Of a stretch of DNA of 64,000 nucleotides, positions 36,890 to 47,856 are shown piece by piece (the first letter of the stretch is position 1; each line of letters opens with the position of its first letter). This stretch comes from Pseudoscleropodium purum (taxonomy: Eukaryota; Streptophyta; Bryopsida; Hypnales; Brachytheciaceae). The stretch lies in the NCBI GenBank assembly GCA_963969395.1, contig OZ017803.1, positions 17,980,001 through 18,044,000 on the forward strand, given 5' to 3'. A program made the translations under genes and the position numbers. Under the pieces are notes generated by a model. It was not told the origin of the DNA, made no database searches, and was given only the letters and a program-made list of their open reading frames with translations.

Positions 36890-37510
36890 AGGTCGTTGCG
36901 GCTTTAATGTAATTATATCTCTGGCTGGCATATATGGGTTGTTGTGGACTGAAATATATACTAACTTAAAAAGCTTACCTGTACATGTGTCAAAGAGCTT
37001 CAGCAGCTTCTCCACAGATCGGCTCCTCGATCAGCCAGACAACACGGTGCGAGGACTCACAACAACTCCACAGCAAGGGAAGGGAAGAAAGAAAAGAAAG
37101 GAAGTTAACAAACTCTGCTCCGCACATTCAAACGAAAACTCCTTCGACAGCAAGCAGATTTCGACAGCGAGCTGGAGAGAGCCAGCATGCTTTCGAAAAT
37201 GAAGGGCCACACTCAAGCTAGGTCTCACACTGCAGTTCCAACCGGGCTCTTCACGAGAGTCTTGCCTCTTACCAGACACTGCAACTCCAGCTCAACCCCG
37301 GTATGCATTGAAGCTTTTGGACCACATCTTGATGAGTGGCAGGGAATTCTTTTGATTGCGGCAGTTATATTATTGAGTTGGACTTGGGTGATTTGCAGAT
37401 TTGCAGGGTATTAATAATTCAAGCGAGTTTTGCAGCTTTTATGTGGTTATGTCTTTGACTGTCTGGGTTGTTGTGGACTGACATACTAACTTAACTGTAC
37501 ATGTGTCACG
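36890..37510. repeat. GC-richer leader module, orphan copy C
   Basis: It repeats the core of modules A and B (about 36985-37250) and their continuation: CTCTTCACGAGAGTCTTGCC, GGTATGCATTGAAGCTTTTG and TTAATAATTCAAGCGAG. The end word GGGTTGTTGTGGACTGA occurs both before (about 36937) and after (about 37464) the core, so the unit is about 530 bp in partial tandem. A CAG/GTAAGC-like donor is present on the minus strand near 36970. No ankyrin gene follows. Confidence 0.65.
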
Positions 37511-37791
37511 AAGCACATCTTGCAGACTTGCACCTATGTTGCAGGACCTGCTCAGTGCTCACCCTCCAAACAAACAAACAAAAAATGCCCTTGCAATGAA
37601 ATTCCATTTCATTTGTTACAACAGAAATAAATCAAGAAGCGCTGTCTGGAACATCTCCAGTAAGAGCACTGATCGGACTGATCTCGCCTAATCCTTTTCC
37701 ATTATCTCTTCTTAAATAGACATGTTTAATTTTGTTCTAAATATATTGTACAGTGTTGGAAGGTAGACATACCCAGTACCAACTGCTAACA

Positions 37792-37948
37792 TAATACCAC
37801 CCAAATGTACGGTTGTCATTGATTCTAGAATGAGAATCTATGATGAAACTACATGCCTTAACTTCACAATAAGTGAAGTTAAGACATGTACTTGGGTTAT
37901 AAATTCTCATTCTAGAATCAATAAGTGTCCTACATTTGAGTGGTATTA
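37792..37948. mobile_element. Miniature inverted-repeat element with a nested palindrome
   Basis: The ends read TAATACCACCCAAATGTA and, inverted, TAATACCACTCAAATGTA. Matching continues through TTGATTCTAGAATGAGAAT. The centre is a perfect palindrome, CTTAACTTCAC and its inverse around a short loop. TA flanks both sides, as in Tc1/mariner-type miniature elements. It is 157 bp and non-coding. Confidence 0.75.
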
Positions 37949-37949
37949 G

Positions 37950-39110
37950 GTTTAGCGGTGGTATTGGGAACGTTTACCCTAATCCATCCAAATGTCTTCA
38001 AAAATCATTCTAATCTTATCAATATATTAGAGTCAAAACAGCATGTAAAAAAAAGTAAAAAGTTGCTTAAAAGAATAATTTGTCTCTTAAGAAAAAATCC
38101 AAAATATATAGCTATGTTTTCTTGGTGAAACATATATCAATAGAAGAGTAATTATTATTCTAGAATGATTCACTATCTAGTGGAAAGATGCAAACAACAT
38201 GTTTTTTTTTATTAATCCCCTCACTTTCAATTTTCAAAAATCACAAACCAACAATTTGCTCACAGAAAAAAAATTGAAACCAATCTCCAAGTTGTTGATT
38301 TGGGATACAAATATGAGTACAAGTATGTTTATGAAAATATGAATACAAATACAAAGGATATACATTGATTCACAATACAAATACAACAGAATAGAAATCC
38401 CATATTGATTGCAAATCCCATTTTTATTCTAGAATTACAAATAAGATGGGTGGGTGGATATAGGTTGGAGTTGGGAATTTTAAAAACTATGTTCTATTAG
38501 GGGGGCAAGAGGTAATAAAATAAAAATTCCATTGAATTAAACTAATTGTTTGAAAACAGGTTTTCTCATTATCCACTCAAAAGACAGTTAGGTACACCAA
38601 TTCACAATGGTGCCTAAAAGTAAAAGGTAGTTTTAAGAAAATCTCCACTATACACACCTCTTTTTTTGTTTACAAATAGTCCAAGCAAATTGGAGAATTC
38701 CTATATGAAACTTTTGAGTATCTTCAAGAAGATATGAGCCTCACATGTGCTCATCCAAAAACACCACAAAAGTGAAATTAGTGAGGATGTATACAATCAC
38801 TTGCTAAGTATTATTTATCACAAGAAATCCACAAAGGAATTCAAATGCCTACAAACAACAAAGATTACATGCAAAAAGTATTAGCTAGACTACCATACAT
38901 AAGTTACTCAAGTAAGTAGTAGCATATTAAATACTATAAGAGGTAGTATAACCAAAATTATTCATTGGAGATGTTAGTACCAAGCTTGATTAGACATCTC
39001 TTTAGCTGGCAAAATAAGGTCACTAATTTAAGACAAAAAAAATATTATTTGTGTAATAAATTGTAGAAAAGATAAAAAACAAACAAACTCATAGAATCTA
39101 AATAGGCTTA
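37950..39110. other. Intergenic DNA, no gene seen
   Basis: AT-rich, with no domain and no terminal repeats found. Confidence 0.4.
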
Positions 39111-39113
39111 TAT

Positions 39114-39434
39114 GATAGAACCACCCATAGTAGACCACTTTAGCGATTGTTTATATGTTCTTGAGGAGTATAAGGCAATGTAAATTTTCTACCATGTTAG
39201 AAGATGGAAATTAGTGGGATTCCAATTTTTTTGGTAATTTTATGCTTCGAATTGAAATTATTATGAATAATGGAAGCTAGTAGATAGTGCAAATCCATAC
39301 TTGATATGTAGAGTCTTCCAATTCGAATCATTCAAGAACTACTTTCTTACTCATTACTTTGGAATATGTGTCATATCTTCATTACTCTCAATTTTTAATT
39401 ATGGGTCCTTAGTTGGGAATAGATGATTCTACCA
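39114..39434 (+). mobile_element. Miniature element, GGTAGAACCACCCAT family (copy 2)
   Basis: Begins GATAGAACCACCCATAG and ends in the inverted form GATGATTCTACCAT. The interior aligns with 39872-40284 in direct orientation and with 13340-13734 inverted. It is non-coding. Confidence 0.65.
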
Positions 39435-39871
39435 TATATTGATTGTCCTAAGCCAAATTAGATGTTGTGATTATAAACTACATAATGCTCAAGAGTTGGG
39501 AAGTTTCAGAGCATTATAGAACATAATGCCAAGTCTAATTGTTCACTACAGACTTCCATATCTTTACTGTTTGCAAATTTTAGGGGATAGAAAGAGGGGC
39601 TGGGTTATTAATTATAATGCATTTTTAACTACCCAATGGGATGGTGATAAATCTACCTTGAAAGCCAAAATTGGCATTATAAAATGATCAACACATAAAC
39701 AAGGCAATATATTGATGTGCTAGATAACTTCTCAAACATATGCCTATTATGAAAATAAGCTTGAATAAAGTATCAAAAAGATAAAAGAAGAAAAAGAAAA
39801 ATTAAAAGTGAAAGTACCTGGATTCAAGACTAGACAATTTAATTTGACTATTATCCTATATTATGTTGTAA

Positions 39872-40284
39872 GGTAGAACCATCCATACCCAATCATTTAA
39901 GTGATCTTGGAACAAATCGTGAGCAACATAAGGCAATGCAAATTTTTTTTCATGTAGAAAGATAGGAAATATGGGGATTGCAAATTTTTCGTAACTCTAT
40001 TCCCCAAATGGAAATTACTATGATTTTAGAGAGCCAAAAAGTGCTCCAAACCCATAGCCAATGTTTAGAATCTTTCAATTTTGATTAGTCAAGAGACTAA
40101 TTTTTTGCTCACTACTTCCCGCATACTTTGGGACATGTGTCTTAACCTTATTAGTTCCAATTTTGAACAAGAGAAAAAAACACATTCTAAATTTTAGTTG
40201 GAAATCTATTTTAGCCCTTGTTAGAAATAACTACATTCTACAAGTTGGGTATGCATGGCTCCATGGTTGAGAATGGGTGGTTTC
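39872..40284 (+). mobile_element. Miniature element, GGTAGAACCACCCAT family (copy 3)
   Basis: Begins GGTAGAACCATCCATACCC and ends GAATGGGTGGTTTCAC. The interior shares AAGGCAATG-AAATTTT-CATGTAGAA-type words with copy 2. It is non-coding. Confidence 0.6.
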
Positions 40285-40389
40285 ACTTTGGAGATATTTG
40301 AAGTGTAGTGCATTAATGGTCTAAATGTATTGTTTAGCAGTTAAGATAGGAGGTGCAAGAAACAACTATTTAAGTAACTAATATACTTA

Positions 40390-42690
40390 ATTAGAAGTGT
40401 GTACGAAAAAATGAAAATGAAAATGATTTTTTAGTCACATTAAAAAGTAAAATGGAGAAATTGAATATAGGTGTAAGATATTTATATTTTCTCAATGATT
40501 TGGATTTCAATACAACAAAGTTGATTCCAAATACTAATGTTACAATTAAATCTCATTCGAATGGACAAAAATGGAGTAAATGGGGAGAATTGTGTTAGAG
40601 AATGGAAAGAGTCTTAAGCTCAAAGCTCTCAGTAAATTTGCAACCAAAGAATATTGAATACAAAATTTGGTTTGTAATACCTCCAATTCCTAAGCCATTG
40701 AATTTGCCATGTAACATATAGAAGTCAACCCATTTCTCATCAACTCCCATTTCCAATCTATAGGTTGTTCTCTTTTTGTGAAATTGTGGTGTATCATGAT
40801 TGAGTGCAAGGTTCTCAATACTGTAACCAACCTTTGGTCAATTTTGCAATTAGCCTATGATCACAAATAAAAAGGTCTATAACACCATTATAAATCAAAG
40901 AAAATCTTCCACTAAAAAATTCATAGTAATTACGTTTTGTGTAATAAAATTTTGGAAAAAATATGCAATCCTTCCAAACTCTATTTCTCTACACGGGAAA
41001 AATTCTGCATTCAAAATATCTGTGCTCCAAATATGCGTAATTGCTTATTATAAGTAGTTGGAAATGGATTGGCTACCTTATCTACAATAAAAAGAACTCG
41101 TCAATTTACAACGAAGTTTGGATGAGAAAACTCATTCATTTGGCTTGGGAAGGTAGGAGGTCCTTGAATGAAGCAAGTTCTAAATGCATCCCCTATCTAG
41201 GTAAGCGTGACATACTTATTGAGATATCTATTACAATCATTGATGAGTTGGGTAGGCTTAAGTGAGCCATTTATGGACCTCTTACCTTATCATTGATTGC
41301 TTGTTGCGAGATTTCTGAATTGGCCGGTGGTGATGCTCAATTTCCAAAATGAATCAAGCTCTAGTTTTTCTTCTTTCTAGGGCTTCGTTTTAATCGGATG
41401 CTTTGATTGCCAGATGTTATCTTTGTCTGCACTTGTAGATACAGAGTGGTTCATTGGGAGATAATTTACAATTCATGAAGCAAAGTGGGTCTTTTTTATT
41501 TAATCCTAACTGAATCTTGCAGACAGCTCTTGTGGTTGCTTCTGGTGAATTGTTTCTCTGCTAAATACACCTGATGAGTTTTTTTTTAGGTAGGGGAGCT
41601 GAGATATTGATTTTTTGAATTTCCTCCATTTTTGAAAGATTGGAAGAGCTTGATTTTGCAATTCTATGTCTTAATGTGCCAGACAACGTTATCAAAGTTC
41701 TTGGAGATCAGCAGCAATATATTTGAACCTACAATTACATCTTTCAGCACTTTGCATTGCTTCAGAGTGCTCCTATTTTCATTTCATCACTCATGGATAA
41801 GCGAAACCAGAATCTGGCCTTCCTAAGCTTAGGTTTCAAGAGCACCACTTGATTTCTTCTCTTTTAATGGTCCTTTATAAGCGATGCAGAGATTTCCTGG
41901 TCATGGGCAGGTAGTAGGAAGTTCTATTCCCCCGCCACCCATGCCCGTGAGAGCACCGTTTTTTGGAGGCTCAAACTGAGTACCCAAAGAGACAGTTGGA
42001 AGCAAGGCTTCTAGATCCAAGCTCTCTAGTGTCGTCACCTAATGTGTAGCAAAACTCTTCATCTAGGCAACCCGAAAATTGGTTTTTAGTATGAATTGGT
42101 TTCATTCCTGTTTTCAAAAAATGGTTTAGGAATATGAACTTGGCATTGTTTAATAAATATTGTAAGTACAATAGTAGTAAAGTGTCTATTCTCGAAAGGG
42201 AAAAGTAGTTTTGCATCAATAAGCCCTTATCCGTTGGACATTGTTTCATTGTCATTACGATCAAACACTTTATTCATGCCGACCTTCTATCAAGACCAGA
42301 ATTTTTATCTATCTATGTATGTACAGTACAATAGCCTTTTTCAACCACAACCTTTGTATGGACTTCTCTGAAAAGTTCCTATGTACTTTAGTACAACCAT
42401 GCAATTGATGCCAAAACTTAGTGTGATGCGGGAGGAGCATTCAATTGTTCAACAATCTAGTTAGCAATCAGGTTGTGACCATATTTTGGTTTCTAGATGA
42501 TTTACTTGTTTTGTATTTCTTTATCTTTTGTATCTATCTATTATTCAGAGACCATGTTTTCTACCTTCAATCTTTCTAACATTGTACATGCAATGATCAC
42601 AAAACCTAGAACATTGTACATGATTACATTGCGTTTGTGCTTTTGCTCTTGCCCCCTCTGTTGGAGATTTCATGTAGAGATCGTCCTTGG
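40390..42690 (+). repeat. Kinase-cluster flanking sequences
   Basis: Bases 40400-40520 resemble 53090-53200, the 3' flank of the kinase pseudogene. Bases 41285-41480 resemble 48355-48540, which lie upstream of the kinase start: TTGCTTGTTGCGAGATTTCT, then TGCTTTGATTGCCAGA and GCACTTGTAGAT in the same order. A short gene-like stretch at 41640-41830 has no known match. I read this as remains of an older tandem array of kinase genes. Confidence 0.55.
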
Positions 42691-42694
42691 GTGC
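42690..42694. repeat. Target site duplication GGTGC (left)
   Basis: GGTGC directly precedes the 5' LTR and is repeated exactly at 47852-47856 after the 3' LTR. Confidence 0.95.
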
Positions 42695-42855
42695 TGTTAG
42701 ACATATACTAGTATATAGTATTGTGTATAGTTTAGTATTTAAATGTGATAGAAGGTTGTGACCTTTTATCTATGGACACGACCCTTCCTTGTATATATAA
42801 ACACTTATTGTTATAATATAATCATTCATTATTGCATATTATTATCCTCCTAATA
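42695..42855 (+). repeat. 5' LTR of the copia element
   Basis: 161 bp from TGTTAGACATATAC to CCTCCTAATA. It differs from the 3' LTR at one site only, GTGTATAG here against GTATATAG at 47691-47851. A TATATAAAC word near 42794 may be the TATA box. Confidence 0.95.
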
Positions 42856-42868
42856 TGGAATCAGAGCG
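42856..42868 (+). promoter_or_regulatory. Primer-binding site for initiator tRNA-Met
   Basis: TGGAATCAGAGCG lies immediately after the 5' LTR. The usual plant copia site is TGGTATCAGAGC, complementary to the 3' end of initiator methionine tRNA; one base differs. Confidence 0.9.
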
Positions 42869-42988
42869 AGAGTATACTCTTTCAACATTTTTTTAGAAAT
42901 ATTATGCACATGATTAGAATGCTTGAATTCATTCTATGATGCATAGTATTTTAAACAAATCAACATAATATATATAAATTATTAAATA

Positions 42989-43939
42989 ATGTCTCTTTCG
43001 AAAGTCCCTGAGACAAGAGATATTGGGAAATTCGATAGTACTTACTTTAATATCTGGAAGCATAAATTAACATTGTTTTTGAAAGCTCAAAAATTATGGC
43101 CACTCGTTCATGGAACAGAGGTCAAACCCGTAAATCCCACAGCTACTGAAATTGCAGTTGGCGCTGCTATCCTACCCATAACTGGAGAAGGCAGTATTGC
43201 CGATTGGGAAGAAAGGGATGTAATTACTCTTGCAGTAATTAATAATTGTTTAGAACTTTCAATTGCTTCTCATGTACAAAGTAGTACAACATCCCAACAT
43301 GCCTGGCAAGAACTTTCAAAGATATTTGAATCTCAAGATGCTGTTACTAGAATGCATTTAAAAAGTAAATTACATTCATTAAAAATGAAAAATAATGACA
43401 ATATGATGAAACATATACATAAGTTTCGATTATTAATCCAGCAACTTGCTGCTGCTGGTGCTCCACTTTCTGATGAAGATGCTGTTCATGCATTAATGGA
43501 AAGTGTTTCCGCTAAATATCATACTTTTGTTAGTTTGTTACGGAGACAACCAAATTTAACTCTACAATCTTTAATTTCTGATTTAATTCAAGAAGAAACC
43601 TTTTTACAAGATCTTAACTCCCAAAATTCTACACTTGATAGTCAATCAACACTTTATACTGGTAAACGAAATCCAAATTTTAGGAAAAATTAGAAGAAAA
43701 ACCAAAGTACTAACAAATATAGAGAGTCTTCAAGTAACAAACCTCTATATAATCAAAAAATAATTAGATGTTTTAATTGTAAGAAATCAGGACATCATAT
43801 TAAAGATTGTCGATTTTTAAAATCCAATGACACTAATAAGCGGCAATATAATTTAACTACAACTAATCAAAGATTATATGTTGCATCCTTATATAATTCA
43901 TCTAATATTATTGAACAAGTTGACAATCATTGGTATGTA
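42989..43939 (+). pseudogene. copia gag (UBN2-type capsid and zinc knuckle) with internal stop
   Basis: The ATG at 42989 opens 234 codons of a capsid-like protein of the UBN2/copia gag type, including an IWKHKLTLFLKAQ region and a helical segment. A TAG at 43691-43693 interrupts the frame. The same frame then continues into a zinc knuckle, CFNCKKSGHHIKDC (43769-43810), which binds nucleic acid in gag proteins. The TAG could have arisen from CAG by one C-to-T change. Suppression of the stop is possible but unproven. Confidence 0.88.
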
Positions 43940-44790
43940 GACACTCGTGCTACACAGCACATGTGTTATGATATCAACGCATTTATTACTTATGAAAAAT
44001 GGGACAATGGCCCTCTAGTATATTTGGGTGATAATACAACCCATACTATTTCTGGACAAGGTAATGTAGCCATCCAATTATTAAATAATGACATTAAAGA
44101 AATTCCAAATGTTCTCCATATTCCAAAGCTTACTAAGAACTTATTTTCAGCAACCCAGTTTGATAAAGCTGGTGGAATTTTTATCATTACAAATCGAACT
44201 TGTACTTTAAAAAATCATTTAGGTACAATCCTAACTCAATGTCATTTAGAAAATGATTTATATAAACTTGTTTTAACAAGCAAATCACACAATAAGATTG
44301 CAGCACTTCCAGCAATGGTAAACAATAATCAAGCCCTTTTATGGCATCATAGAATGGGCCATATAAATAAACAAAGATTACAACAATTAAAGCTTCACTC
44401 CATTGGACTAGACAATTATGACGTTAATACATTACCTTTGTGTCATTCATGTTTAAAGGGAAAACAACATCGACTCCCTTTTCCAAAATCAACATCCAAT
44501 CGAGCAACTGAACTTCTAGCTTTAATTCATAGTGATGTGTGTGGACCCATTAATCCACCTACACATTCTAATACATTATATTTTTTAATATTTATTGATG
44601 ATAAATCGAGATATACTATTTTATATTTGTTAAAACATAAATCAGAAGTCTTTGACAAATTTCAAATATATAAAAAACAAGTTGAAAATGAAACAGCAAA
44701 GAAAATTCTTATTCTCCGCTCTGATAATGACGGAGAATATAGATCTAATAAATTTGACCTTTTTTTGTCAACAACATGGAATTAAACGTC
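43940..44790 (+). pseudogene. copia protease and N-terminal integrase, altered active site, frameshift at end
   Basis: This continues the gag frame. The aspartic protease motif expected as D-S/T-G-A reads DTRA (43940-43951), so a key glycine is arginine. Next come the integrase zinc-binding region (HHRMGH and CHSC near 44340-44460) and the catalytic core, with aspartates in IHSDVCGP and in LRSDNDGEY, where the usual GG is DG. A run of seven T at 44760-44766 shifts the frame by +1 relative to the continuing integrase, and the original frame ends at 44785. A sequencing error in the homopolymer is possible. Confidence 0.85.
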
Positions 44791-47315
44791 AATATTCAGC
44801 ACTAGATTCACTTCAACAAAATGGGGTAAGTGAACAAAAAAATCGTACATTAATTGGTGCTACTATAGCAATGTTATCTCATAGTGGCTTATCTAAATCT
44901 TTTTTGGGGGAAGCTATAGTCACTGCAAACTATTTGCAAAATCGTTCTCCTATTAAAGCTTTAAAAGGGCTTTCACCATTTGAAATATGGACGGGACTTC
45001 GACCAAATCTTTCATATTTAAAAATATTTGGTTCAAATGCATATGTTTTAATTCAAAAAGATAATCAAAAAAAGCTAGACAATCATACAATTCCTTGTAT
45101 ATTTCTTGGTTATAGCCATGAAGCTAAGGCTTATCACCTTATGCAAAAAGAAAATAGAAAAATTATAATTTCTCGTGACGTTATTTTTGATGAACAATTA
45201 TCTAATTCCACTACTATTCAATCCCCTTGGTATAGTGAAGATTCTCATGAAGTTGATCTTTCCTATCCTATGTCCTTTTTGAAACCAATAACCATACCCA
45301 ATATTCCTATGTCCATTTCTAATCTACATAATGAAACCTCCCAATTAAATTTACAAGAAGAAGAACATATAAATGCCCCTAGTTCCTCAATAAATACTTA
45401 CAATATACCACCAACTTCAAGTAATTCTTCTTTAAGTCCAATTTCTATACATGATGACAATCCCATCAATTGGCTACCTAATCATCTCTATGATGATCTA
45501 GAATTACCAATTTCACCAAGTGAGTTAAATACTCAATTTTCATGCTAATCCATTGACTCCTCAAATCCAAATGTCCCACCACCATTACATGATTTGCCTC
45601 CTTCACCACCAGAACCTCAATCTCCTCCCAATGTTCGGCCTAAACAAATAATTAATCCTCGCAAAAGATTTATAGAACTCATAGAAGGAAGACAACCTCC
45701 TAAATCTAAACCCAAAAAATGAGCTTTAATTATTCGTGCCAATCTTTAACCTAATACAATTAAAGAGGCTCTAGAAGGTCCAAATGCCACTGAGTGGGAC
45801 AAAGCAATAAAAGTTAAAGTTGATTCCTTATTAAAAAATCAAACATGGATATTAACTCCATGTCCTCCTGATCGGAAACCTATAAGTTCCAAATGGATTT
45901 TTAAAATTAAATACAATCGTGACGGTTCTATCAAGAAATATAAAGCGCGTCTTGTGGCTAAAGGCTATACTCAACAAGATGGAGTTGATTATACAAAAAT
46001 ATATTCTCCTGTTTTAAAACTCAATTCTGCTCGCGTTCTTTCTGCATTAATGGCTCAATATAATCTTCACGCCCATCAGATGGACGTGATTACAGCTTTT
46101 CTTAATGGCTTACTTCTTGAAGATATTTATATGCTCATCCTAGATGGTGTTCCGCTCCCTCCTAATGTAAGTAAATCTTCTTTAGTTTGCAAATTACTTA
46201 AAGCCTTATATGGCTTAAAACAATCTTCTCGTGCGTGGTATTACCACTTACATCAATTTCTTATTGACAATGGTTTCCTCACCACTGACGCTGACTCAAA
46301 TATTTATATTAAACGTACTACCTCCGACTTTATAATTATCGCCATCTATGTCGATGACTGTATTCTTTTAAGCAATAGTCTACAAGCAATTTCCAATTTG
46401 AAAAGTCTTTTAAGCCAAGCCTTTGACATGACTGATGACGGTGAACTCCAATCCCATATTGGCATACACATCTCGCGCAATCGTCCAGACTCCTCAGTCA
46501 TGCTTAATCAAACTCCATATTTAACTACTATACTTGAACGCTTTCAAATGGATGAATCTCATTCCGTTTCTACCCCATTAGAAGCGGGATATAAACTATC
46601 TAAAGAACAATGTCCCTCTACACTTGAAGAAAAGGAAGCTACTAAAGATATCCCTTATTCTCAAGCAATTGGTTCTTTAATACATGCTAAAGTATTTACA
46701 CAACTAGATATTGCATATAGTGTTAATAGTTTATCTCAATACCTTTCAAATCCTGGACTTTTACATTGGTAAGCTACTAAAAGAGTCTTGCGTTATATTA
46801 AAGGCATTCTTATGCAAAATATAGTTTACCAACACTCTTCTACTGGCCATATTTTATATGGATATTCCGATGCGGATTGGGCAGGCGATCAAGATACTCG
46901 TCGTTCTACAACCGGCTATTGTTTCTTTCTTGCCGGCGAAGTTGTCACATGGTCAAGTAAGAAACAAACCTCTGTAGCTCTTTCAAGTACCAAATCTGAA
47001 TATATGGCTTTATCAAAAGCTTGTGCTGAAGCTATTTGGCTTCGAAGATTATTAAAAGATTTAGGATTTCCCCAAGAAAATCCAACAACTATATACATTG
47101 ATAACCAAAGTGCAATAGCACTTAGTACAAATCCTAAATTTCATTCTAGAACTAAACATATAGAAACACAATATCACTTCACTAGAGAAGTTGTACAATC
47201 TAATCAAGTTAAATTAGAATACATTGCTACAAATGAAATGATAGCAGATATCTTTACAAAAAGCCTTCCACGAACAAAACACCAAAAATTAATGAATGGC
47301 CTTGGAATGAAAGAA
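44767..47315 (+). pseudogene. copia integrase C-terminus, reverse transcriptase and RNase H, with stops
   Basis: In the shifted frame the integrase resumes with its catalytic glutamate in NGVSEQKNRTL. TAA (45546-45548), TGA (45720-45722) and TAA (45747-45749) interrupt the linker before the reverse transcriptase. The latter has an intact YVDD box (46347-46358) and the upstream catalytic aspartate in HQMDVITAFLNG. A TAA at 46770-46772 separates it from RNase H, which keeps DADWAGD, a conserved SSTKSEY segment and IYIDNQSA. Every stop lies in the frame that otherwise continues the polyprotein, and each can be explained by one C-to-T change. Confidence 0.9.
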
Positions 47316-47663
47316 ATTTCAAACTCAAGTTCATGTCAAGCATTAATGACTAGATTTTATGTGGGAGATCAAATTCCACCATTATATTATTGTCCACCTT
47401 TACGAATTAAATATCAAATTCTTGAAACTCAGTTTTATCAACTTCAAGCAAAATACAAACAACTTTATGATATGTACATTTATAATTTACAATTACTTCA
47501 AGCACAATATGACTGGCAAAGAAGATTCAATGCTCATAATTCTCAAAGACAAAACAATAAACAAAGATACAAACGATATTATAGAAATATAAATAAATCT
47601 AGAAATAGTTTTAAAACTTCACAATTTTGTAGAAATATAGTTCGAGAGATATTTTCAACATAA
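47316..47663 (+). other. Unusual 115-codon extension after RNase H
   Basis: After the usual end of RNase H (GLGMKEI) the same frame stays open for another 115 codons to a TAA at 47661-47663. The composition is rich in Gln, Tyr, Asn and Arg, with a probable helical or coiled-coil middle (around ILETQFYQLQAKYKQLYDMY) and a basic tail. An open run of this length is unexpected in AT-rich DNA unless it was selected as coding. I recognise no family. It has no obvious membrane helix, so nothing supports an envelope role. Confidence 0.6.
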
Positions 47664-47683
47664 TGTATTTAAATACTCAACTA

Positions 47684-47690
47684 GTGGGAG
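47684..47690 (+). promoter_or_regulatory. Polypurine tract of the copia element
   Basis: GTGGGAG lies immediately before the 3' LTR, where plus-strand DNA synthesis is primed. It is weaker than a typical tract because of one T. Confidence 0.7.
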
Positions 47691-47851
47691 TGTTAGACAT
47701 ATACTAGTATATAGTATTGTATATAGTTTAGTATTTAAATGTGATAGAAGGTTGTGACCTTTTATCTATGGACACGACCCTTCCTTGTATATATAAACAC
47801 TTATTGTTATAATATAATCATTCATTATTGCATATTATTATCCTCCTAATA
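47691..47851 (+). repeat. 3' LTR of the copia element
   Basis: 161 bp, identical to the 5' LTR except for one base. It is followed at 47852-47856 by the second GGTGC of the target duplication. Confidence 0.95.
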
Positions 47852-47856
47852 GGTGC

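Larger units (their letters stand above)
42695..47851 (+). mobile_element. Complete Ty1/copia LTR retrotransposon
   Basis: A 5157-bp element in the order LTR, primer-binding site, gag, protease, integrase, reverse transcriptase, RNase H, polypurine tract, LTR. Integrase before reverse transcriptase places it in Ty1/copia. The LTRs are 161 bp with one mismatch, and the 5-bp target duplication GGTGC is intact. The LTRs start TG but end TA rather than CA. The coding region carries nonsense codons, a frameshift and a changed protease motif, so it is not autonomous. It is inserted upstream of the kinase pseudogene. Confidence 0.95.
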
